Shown here one piece after another: positions 1 to 5,400 of a stretch of DNA of 5,651 nucleotides (positions within the stretch are counted from its first letter, which is position 1; each line of letters begins with the position of its first letter). The position numbers and the translations under genes were made by a program. The notes beneath the pieces are model-generated. The model saw nothing but the letters and a program-made list of their open reading frames with translations. It made no database searches and was not told the origin of the DNA. Location of the stretch: assembly GCA_003648085.1 (NCBI GenBank), contig QMOC01000204.1, positions 1-5,651 of the forward strand, in the 5' to 3' direction. The stretch is from Chloroflexota bacterium. GTDB taxonomy: Bacteria; Chloroflexota; Anaerolineae; B4-G1.

Positions 1-1
1 C

Positions 2-538
2 CTGGCGCTGTTGACCGCTCCGCTGCGGGCACGCTTTGGCGCTACCTTCCGCGTGGATTTCTACGACCAGGAGGCATTGGAGGCTATCGTGCGCCGCGCC
101 GCGCGGGTGCTGGAGGTGGAGATAGACGACGCGGGGGCGGCGGAGATCGCCCGGCGCGGCCGAGGCACGCCCCGGGTGGTGCTGCGGCTGCTCAAGCGTG
201 TGCGCGATTTCGCCCAGGTGCGTGCCGACGGACGCATCACCGCCGAGGTGGCCCGTGAAGCCCTGGGGCTGCTGGAGGTGGACGAACGCGGGTTGGATGA
301 CCTGGATCGGCGCATTCTCCGCACCATCATTGAGAAGTTCGGCGGCGGGCCTGTGGGATTGGATACCGTCGCAGCCGCCGTGAGCGAGGAGTCCGACACG
401 ATTATGGACGTGGTCGAGCCTTACTTGCTACAACTGGGCTTCCTGGACCGCACGCCACGGGGTCGTGTGGCGACGGCACGAGCCTACGAGCATCTGGGGC
501 TCCCTTACCAGCGGCCGGAGCAGCCCGCGTTGTTATGA
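2..538 (+). CDS. ruvB: Holliday junction branch migration ATPase RuvB, C-terminal half (5' partial)
   Basis: RuvB is the AAA+ motor that, with RuvA, drives branch migration of Holliday junctions in recombination and repair in the cytoplasm. The frame is open from base 2 and 178 residues are visible, about half of the usual ~340, so the Walker A and B motifs lie upstream of the window. The visible part opens with the [10 protein letters not shown] box, which carries the candidate arginine finger. Next comes the lid domain with the sensor-2 motif [19 protein letters not shown], then the RuvB winged-helix domain with [36 protein letters not shown] and [12 protein letters not shown]. The C-terminus is intact and ends in TGA a few residues beyond the family core. 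A TTG at base 11 is an internal codon, not a start. The DUF2905 gene follows after 22 bp, probably in the same transcript. Family identity is very secure; nothing in this half suggests loss of function. Confidence 0.96.
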   Translation: MALLTAPLRARFGATFRVDFYDQEALEAIVRRAARVLEVEIDDAGAAEIARRGRGTPRVVLRLLKRVRDFAQVRADGRITAEVAREALGLLEVDERGLDDLDRRILRTIIEKFGGGPVGLDTVAAAVSEESDTIMDVVEPYLLQLGFLDRTPRGRVATARAYEHLGLPYQRPEQPALL

Positions 539-548
539 CGACGAACCT

Positions 549-555
549 GGGGAAG
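549..555 (+). promoter_or_regulatory. Ribosome binding site of the DUF2905 gene
   Basis: GGGGAAG lies 5 bases before the ATG at 561. The only other plausible start, the in-frame ATG at 579, has no comparable purine tract at the right distance. This favours the 561 start, although many DUF2905 proteins begin close to the Met-Gly that corresponds to the second ATG. Confidence 0.6.
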
Positions 556-560
556 TTGCC

Positions 561-794
561 ATGAACGAGTTAGAGACGATGGGCAAATGGGTAATGATTA
601 TGGGTGGCGGCCTGGTCTTGCTCGGCGGATTGCTGTGGCTATTCTCAAAGGTAGGCTTCCTGGGCCACCTGCCGGGCGACATCCGTATCGAAAGGCCGGG
701 CTTCACTTGCCTGATCCCATTGGCCAGTTCCATTCTCCTCAGCATCCTGCTGACGGTACTGCTGAACATCATCGTGCGGCTCATCAACCGCTAG
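561..794 (+). CDS. DUF2905 family small membrane protein
   Basis: This is a 77-residue membrane protein of unknown function. Two hydrophobic helices are visible, roughly residues 10-28 and 51-72. They are joined by a short loop with the family signature GHLPGDIRIE (residues 35-44). Length and layout match the DUF2905 family, which is typically about 65-80 residues. The start at 561 was chosen for its Shine-Dalgarno tract; a start at 579 would remove six residues and neither helix. The gene lies 22 bp after ruvB. From general knowledge, DUF2905 genes often sit beside ruvB (and queA) in bacteria, so this order supports both calls and suggests co-transcription with ruvB. No enzymatic motif is present. 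The family call is confident; the function is unknown and I do not infer one from the ruvB neighbour. Confidence 0.9.
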   Translation: MNELETMGKWVMIMGGGLVLLGGLLWLFSKVGFLGHLPGDIRIERPGFTCLIPLASSILLSILLTVLLNIIVRLINR

Positions 795-806
795 AAAGTC
801 GCCCGC

Positions 807-827
807 CTGGGGATGGAAATCCCCCAG
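807..827 (+). other. Short hairpin with GGAA (GNRA-type) loop in the DUF2905-kinase spacer
   Basis: In the 62-bp spacer, CTGGGGAT (807-814) pairs with ATCCCC (819-824) and then, past a single bulged C at 825, with AG (826-827). This closes a GGAA tetraloop. The result is 6 bp plus 2 bp around a stable loop type. No T-run follows (the next bases are ACCAAACAGC), so it is not a canonical intrinsic terminator. It may attenuate, protect an mRNA end, or be chance in GC-rich DNA. It ends 18 bases before the kinase Shine-Dalgarno sequence GGAAG at 846-850. Confidence 0.4.
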
Positions 828-856
828 ACCAAACAGCGAGCCACCGGAAGTAACGC

Positions 857-2236
857 ATGGCGCTTGCAATCGGACAGATCCTCCAGAGTCGCTACCGCAT
901 CGTCTCCCGGCTTGGAGAAGGTGGGATGGGTGCAGTTTACCGCGCCCATGATACCCGATTGAACATCCCCGTCGCCATCAAAGAGATGGTCCCCCAGCCC
1001 GGGCTTGACCTGGAAACGCTGGCCCAACTGCGCCAGCAGTTCCAGCAAGAGGCGCAGATCCTGGCGCGTCTGAGTCATCCTCACCTGGTGCGGGTTAGCG
1101 ACTTCTTCGAGGAAGGAGGCAACGCTTACCTGGTGATGGACTTCGTCGAAGGGGAGAGCCTGGCCGAGCGCATCGAGCGGGAAGGAGCGTTGCCGGAGGA
1201 GCAGGTACTGACCTGGGCGGGACAACTGCTGGACGCGCTGGCGTACTGCCACTCTCAAGGGGTGATTCACCGGGACGTGAAGCCGCAGAACGTCATCATC
1301 CAGCCCGACGAGGAGGCAGTGCTGGTGGACTTCGGGTTGGTGAAATTGTGGGACTCCCGCGACCCACGCACGCGGACGGCAATGCGGGGAGTGGGCACAC
1401 CGGAGTATGCCCCGCCAGAGCAGTATGATGCCGCGATGGGGTACACCGATGCCCGTAGCGACATCTACGGGTTGGGAGCGACGCTCTACCACGCGCTCAC
1501 GGGTCAGGCCCCACCGACGGCGGTACTGCGCCTGGCAGACCCGGAGCGATTTATACCATTGCGTGACATCGTGCCGGAGGTGAGCGAGCGGACTGAGGCA
1601 GCGGTGATGAGGGCAATGGAGTTGACCCGCTCGCAGCGCTGGAAGAGCGCCAAAGAAATGAAGGCAGCACTAGGGGCCGCGCCTAGAAGAGATATAGAGA
1701 CACCGTCCGAGGCACCGGCGCTCGCTCTGCCTCGTCGCCGCTTGCTCGTCTGGATTTGGGCAGTGAGCGGGCTGCTCATCCTGGCGCTGGCCGTGGGATT
1801 GGCGATGGAAAGAGGGGGCAGGAAAAACAACCCCACGCCGACGCCACCGGGCGGGGGAACTATGACCGCCATCGTGCCGGCGGTCATAACGGAGACGGCC
1901 ATGCCATCGCCCTCCCCATCGCCCTTCCCATCGCCGACGGCAACGACAACGCGCACGCCCACGCGCACGCCCACCAGGACACCGACGGGCACGCCGAGCC
2001 TCACGGCCACGGCTACGCCTCGTCCACCCCCGACGGCGACGGCCACACCCATCCCGCCGACACAACCGCCACATCCGACCCGGAAACCGCCGCCGCCGAC
2101 GGCAACGCCCCGGCCGACCGAGCCGCCAACGCAGCCGCCACCGACCGAGCCACCGCCAACGGTGCCGCCGCCAACTGAGCCACCACCAACGGTGCCGCCC
2201 ACCGAACCACCGCCAACGGTGCCGTCTGGACAATGA
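857..2236 (+). CDS. Transmembrane Hanks-type serine/threonine protein kinase with Thr/Pro-rich tail
   Basis: This 459-residue, apparently complete receptor-like kinase should transfer ATP gamma-phosphate to Ser/Thr of unknown substrates. The start ATG has GGAAG six bases upstream. The kinase domain spans about residues 13-272. It has the glycine loop GEGGMGAV (20-27), VAIK lysine K42, candidate alpha-C glutamate E65, catalytic HRDVKPQN (138-145), DFG (158-160), GTPEYAPPEQ (180-189, an APPE variant of the APE motif) and DIYGLG (202-207). It is an RD kinase with Thr172 and Thr174 in the activation segment, so activation by autophosphorylation is plausible. After a short linker and an RRR stop-transfer-like cluster (293-295), one membrane helix spans about 296-317. 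The remaining ~140 residues are low complexity: Ser-Pro (350-360), Thr-Arg-Thr-Pro (365-380) and Pro-rich TEPPPTVP-type repeats to near the end. No PASTA, WD40, Fn3 or other globular sensor domain is visible. The kinase call is very secure; the signal and targets are unknown. The next gene on the same strand encodes a large exported protein. Confidence 0.96.
   Translation: MALAIGQILQSRYRIVSRLGEGGMGAVYRAHDTRLNIPVAIKEMVPQPGLDLETLAQLRQQFQQEAQILARLSHPHLVRVSDFFEEGGNAYLVMDFVEGESLAERIEREGALPEEQVLTWAGQLLDALAYCHSQGVIHRDVKPQNVIIQPDEEAVLVDFGLVKLWDSRDPRTRTAMRGVGTPEYAPPEQYDAAMGYTDARSDIYGLGATLYHALTGQAPPTAVLRLADPERFIPLRDIVPEVSERTEAAVMRAMELTRSQRWKSAKEMKAALGAAPRRDIETPSEAPALALPRRRLLVWIWAVSGLLILALAVGLAMERGGRKNNPTPTPPGGGTMTAIVPAVITETAMPSPSPSPFPSPTATTTRTPTRTPTRTPTGTPSLTATATPRPPPTATATPIPPTQPPHPTRKPPPPTATPRPTEPPTQPPPTEPPPTVPPPTEPPPTVPPTEPPPTVPSGQ
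1949..1996 (+). repeat. Four tandem 12-bp units encoding TRTP/TGTP in the kinase tail
   Basis: Units start at 1949, 1961, 1973 and 1985. The first two are identical (ACGCGCACGCCC). The third encodes the same TRTP with different codons, and the fourth encodes TGTP. The identical pair suggests recent slippage or duplication; the codon divergence in the others suggests selection on the Thr-Pro pattern. All units are in frame, so copy-number change would alter tail length without a frameshift. Confidence 0.85.
2117..2224 (+). repeat. Tandem TEPPPTVP-type repeats at the kinase C-terminus
   Basis: Four consecutive in-frame units of 27, 30, 27 and 24 bp begin at 2117, 2144, 2174 and 2201. They encode TEPPTQPPP, TEPPPTVPPP, TEPPPTVPP and TEPPPTVP, ending just before the terminal SGQ. 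The DNA word CCAACGGTGCCG recurs in the last three units. The repeat lies in the predicted extracytoplasmic tail and would form an extended, polyproline-like rod. Unit lengths are multiples of three, so the reading frame is preserved. Confidence 0.85.
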
Positions 2237-2269
2237 CCAATCTTCGTGACCGGACATTGACGATTTTGC

Positions 2270-2329
2270 TCGTAGTAACGACTTCACTCGTTCAAAGCGA
2301 GGTCAGAGCGACCGAAGTCGCCACTACGA
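2270..2329. repeat. 60-bp imperfect palindrome in the kinase-surface protein gap (REP-like or hairpin element)
   Basis: Two 24-base arms (2270-2293 and 2306-2329) flank a 12-base loop. Pairing runs TCGTAGT with ACTACGA (7 bp), a 2x2 mismatch, CGACTTC with GAAGTCG (7 bp), a further 2x2 mismatch, then TCG, one T/G position and TC with their partners. This gives 19 Watson-Crick matches of 24. Three of the five mismatches are A/C on the + strand, which become U-G wobbles in a minus-strand RNA, so the minus-strand transcript would fold better. No T-run follows in either direction at a terminator-like distance. It is too long and ordered to be likely chance. It could be a dispersed REP/MITE-like repeat, a bidirectional transcription barrier, or an mRNA leader structure for the gene at 2422. 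The rest of this 185-bp gap (2237-2269, 2330-2421) shows no convincing sigma70-type promoter. Confidence 0.7.
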
Positions 2330-2410
2330 CCCCCATATCTTGCGGTCCATCCGCTGTCATACCGTAAACGTGGGGGGCTCCAAAATTCGCCAGACTCCAG
2401 TTACCTTGAT

Positions 2411-2416
2411 GAGAGG
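2411..2416 (+). promoter_or_regulatory. Ribosome binding site of the large surface protein gene
   Basis: GAGAGG lies five bases before the ATG at 2422. That ATG is followed directly by a basic N-terminus and a hydrophobic core, as expected of a signal peptide, so it fixes the start. Confidence 0.65.
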
Positions 2417-2421
2417 CTCTG

Positions 2422-5400
2422 ATGAATCCTAAGCGTCTCCTGCCGGCATTGTTACTGGGCTTGGGGCTGACCTTGACCCAACTCTGGCTGTTGGATGGCG
2501 GTTCTGGGCTGACTAATGCCCCAATCACCTCCGCCGACATCCACATCGCCGCCCCTGCTCTGCTTGACTTTGACCTGAGCAAATCGGTCTTCCCGGCAGG
2601 GAACATTGCCGCCGGGGGTGTACTGCGCTACACGATTGCTTACACCAACACCGGCGCTGCCCCGGCGACGAACGTGATCATCACCGACACTATCCCGCCT
2701 CACACCGCTCTGCTGAGCGTGCAGGATGGCGGCCTTTACGCCAACGGAGTCATCACCTGGACGGTCGGTGTCGTGCCCCCCGCCGGCTCTGGAGCGGTGC
2801 ATTTCCGTGTGCAGGTTGATAAGCCCCTGGCGATAGGCACGCCGATCACCAACGTCGCGCACCTCAGTTCAGACCAGACGGGGTCACTGGAGACCAATAT
2901 CACGACCAACACCGTCGCTCTGATGCCGGACTTTGGGCTCTCATATAAGAGCGCGACCGGCGTATACCCCATAAAGCCGGGCGATCTTATCACCTATACT
3001 GTTGTCTACACCAACGGCGGTACGCTGGACGCCCTGGATGTGGTCATCACCGACTATGTGCCGACTCACACGACCTACGTGACGGGAGGAGTGTATGCCG
3101 ACGGGGTGGTGCGCTTCGATCTGGGCGGGGTGAATATGGGAACGGGCGGCAGCGTCAGTTTCAGCGTCCGCATCAACGAGGATACACCTGTGGGCACTGT
3201 CATCACTAACACGGCCACCGTCGCCTCCCATCAGACCCTGCCGGTGACGACCGATCCGGTGACGACGACCGTCATCGCGCCGGCCCTGACGTTACGTAAG
3301 GCGGTCACGCCCACGGGCGGCGCGCGGCCCAACACGACACTCACCTATACTCTGACCTACACCAACGATGGCAATCTGGACGCTACGGGTGTCGTCATCA
3401 CCGAAGCGCTGCCGGTCGGACTGGTCTACCTGAGTGGTGGCGATTCCTGGGACGGCGAGACACTAAGTTGGACTATCGGCACACTCCCCATCGGCGCAAG
3501 CGGTCAGGTGACCTTCACCGCCTGGGTGACCGACGGCGTGGGAAGCGTGCACAACCGGGCCTATCTGCGTTCCGATCAACGCGGCCTGCAGTCAAGCAAT
3601 GTTGTGACGACCCCCGTGCTGATGCCTGTGTTGCAAGTGCATAAGACGGTGACCCCTGCGAGAGCCATGCCGCCCAATGAGTTGTTGACCTATACGCTGT
3701 GCTATACCAACGTCGGTGCTCTCACGGCAACGGGTGCTCTGCTGCTCGACCCACTGCCCGAGGGCCTGGACCACGTCGCCGGTGGCGTCTACGTAGAGAC
3801 CGGCGACGTCGTCAGTTTCCCCCTGGGGACAGTGCTCGCAGGGGAGAGTGGTAGCGTCAACTTTACAGCCCGGGTCAGTGCCGCGCAGGGAACGACCGTC
3901 ACCAATATCGCCCAGATATTCTACGATCAACTCTATCCTGCCACCTACGTTTCCGACGTACCACTGGACGTGTCCGGCAGCGGGCCCTTTGGCCCTATCG
4001 GAGGCGCCAACGGGCTGGATTACGTCGCCCAGTCCTTCGTCGCTACCGCGCCGCGCCTGAGGCGGGCCGGCATTTACATTTATGGCCACACAATACCTTA
4101 CCCCGACGTGCGGGTGCAACTATGGGGCGACGCCGCCGGCAAGCCCGATCCCACCCAGGTGCTGCTTACAGGTGACGTCATCACCGACCTGACCGGTGAC
4201 GGTCGGCGTTACTTCGTTCATCCGCGTTATCCCATCAGCCTGACCGTAGGCGCACGCTACTGGCTTGTGATTGACGGCCTGGTTGACACGGTCACCAACG
4301 GTGCCGCCGGGACCAGGTACGCTGCTGGCAATCCCTATCCTGATGGAGGCTGGGTCTACTCATACAATGAGGGCCACGATTGGCTCGATGGGAGCGGCGA
4401 CCTAAACGTGCATGTGGAGTATGTATCGCCGCCGCGAAGCAACGCGGTGACCACCGCCATCATCAACCGGGCGCCGTATACGCCCACCAACCCCAGCCCG
4501 CCCGACGGCGCTACCGGCGTTCCGCTGACGCAGGTACTCAGTTGGCAGGGCGGCGACCCCGACGGTGATGTGGTGACTTACACCCTCGCCCTCGATACCG
4601 GCACCCCACCGTCTGTTGTCACTACCTGTATCACGACCATGTACGACCCAGGTGTGCTGCAACCTCTCACCACCTACTATTGGGCCATCACCGTCACAGA
4701 TGGTCTGAGCCTCACGGCCGGTGATGTATGGACCTTCACCACTGCGGCTCCGCCAACCGAGATGACCATCAGCGGCCCGACCATCGGTGTCATCGGCGTC
4801 ACCTACGGCTTCACGGCCACCGTCGGCCCGGTCACGGCCACGCAGCCCATCACCTACATCTGGCGGGCCACAGGACAATCGCCGGTGACGCACACGGATG
4901 GCCTGAGCGACGCCGTTGCCTTCACCTGGGATACGCCCGGCTTCGAGGTCATCACCGTCACGGTGATGAATGCCGGAGGCATGCTCACCAGCACTCACAC
5001 CATTACCCTCACCGACCAGCCTCTACTACGACTTTCCCCCACCTCGCTCTTTTTCAGCGCAGTGGAGGGCAGTGCGCCCCCTCCGCCCCAGAGTGTGACT
5101 ATCAGCAACGGCGGAGGTGGGCAACTGAATTGGAGCGCCTCGAAATCGGCGTCGTGGCTGGGCATCTCACCCCTCACCGGCACAGCCCCCTCCACACTCT
5201 ACGTCTCGGTAGACATTGCCAGCCTGACTATAGGCACGTATACCGGCACCATCACCATTGACGGGGGGAGCGGGACGCTGGATAGCCCGCAGAACGTTTG
5301 GGTGGAGTTACGCATCAAGTCGGGCAAGGTCTACCTCCCGGTGGTTATGCGCTATTGGCCCCCTATCCCGGAGGCCCCCACGCTGCACACCATCAGCAAT

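Noticed and set aside
791..1492. Long minus-strand open frame of 233 codons opposite the kinase domain
   Set aside because: It overlaps the kinase domain, whose motifs are all intact on the + strand. Its translation shows no recognisable domain and is rich in His, Arg and Gln as expected of an antisense shadow in GC-rich DNA.
1756..2178. Plus-strand frame with a His-Ala repeat (DNAHAHAHAHQD)
   Set aside because: It is a shifted-frame reading of the Thr-Arg-Thr-Pro repeat inside the confidently called kinase gene, with no domain or ribosome binding site of its own.
1504..2202. Minus-strand open frame with GGGSVGGG repeats, resembling a glycine-rich protein
   Set aside because: It is the exact complement of the Pro/Thr-rich tail of the kinase. 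Pro codons CCN read as Gly GGN on the other strand, so the repeat is a by-product.
2257..2285. TTGACG at 2257-2262 as a possible -35 promoter box
   Set aside because: No acceptable -10 hexamer occurs at 16-18 bases downstream; the sequence there is CGACTT-like and belongs to the palindrome arm.
2330..2377. C5 run (2330-2334) and G6 run (2372-2377) as a long-range stem
   Set aside because: Only about five pairs would form across a 37-base loop, and flanking bases do not extend the stem. A small GCGG/CCGC hairpin between them is also too short to claim.
2409..2432. Seven-codon open frame (MRGSDES) overlapping the start of the surface protein gene
   Set aside because: It has no ribosome binding site of its own that I can see and no recognisable leader-peptide feature such as clustered rare codons, so chance is the simplest explanation.
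2671..4957. Recurrent word GTCATCACC in the surface protein gene
   Set aside because: It encodes the Val-Ile-Thr of beta strands, mostly at equivalent DUF11 positions. It is irregularly spaced and explained by coding content, not a CRISPR or DNA-level repeat.
2452..4998. Several minus-strand open frames opposite the surface protein (2452-2862, 3592-4119, 4402-4998)
   Set aside because: All lie antisense to a 1076-codon + strand frame with clear domains. Their translations are compositionally odd (rich in Gly, Arg, His, Asp) and lack recognisable motifs.
4728..5261. Plus-strand frame of 177 codons rich in His and Arg
   Set aside because: It is out of frame with, and inside, the PKD-like and BACON-like region of the surface protein, which continues without stops.
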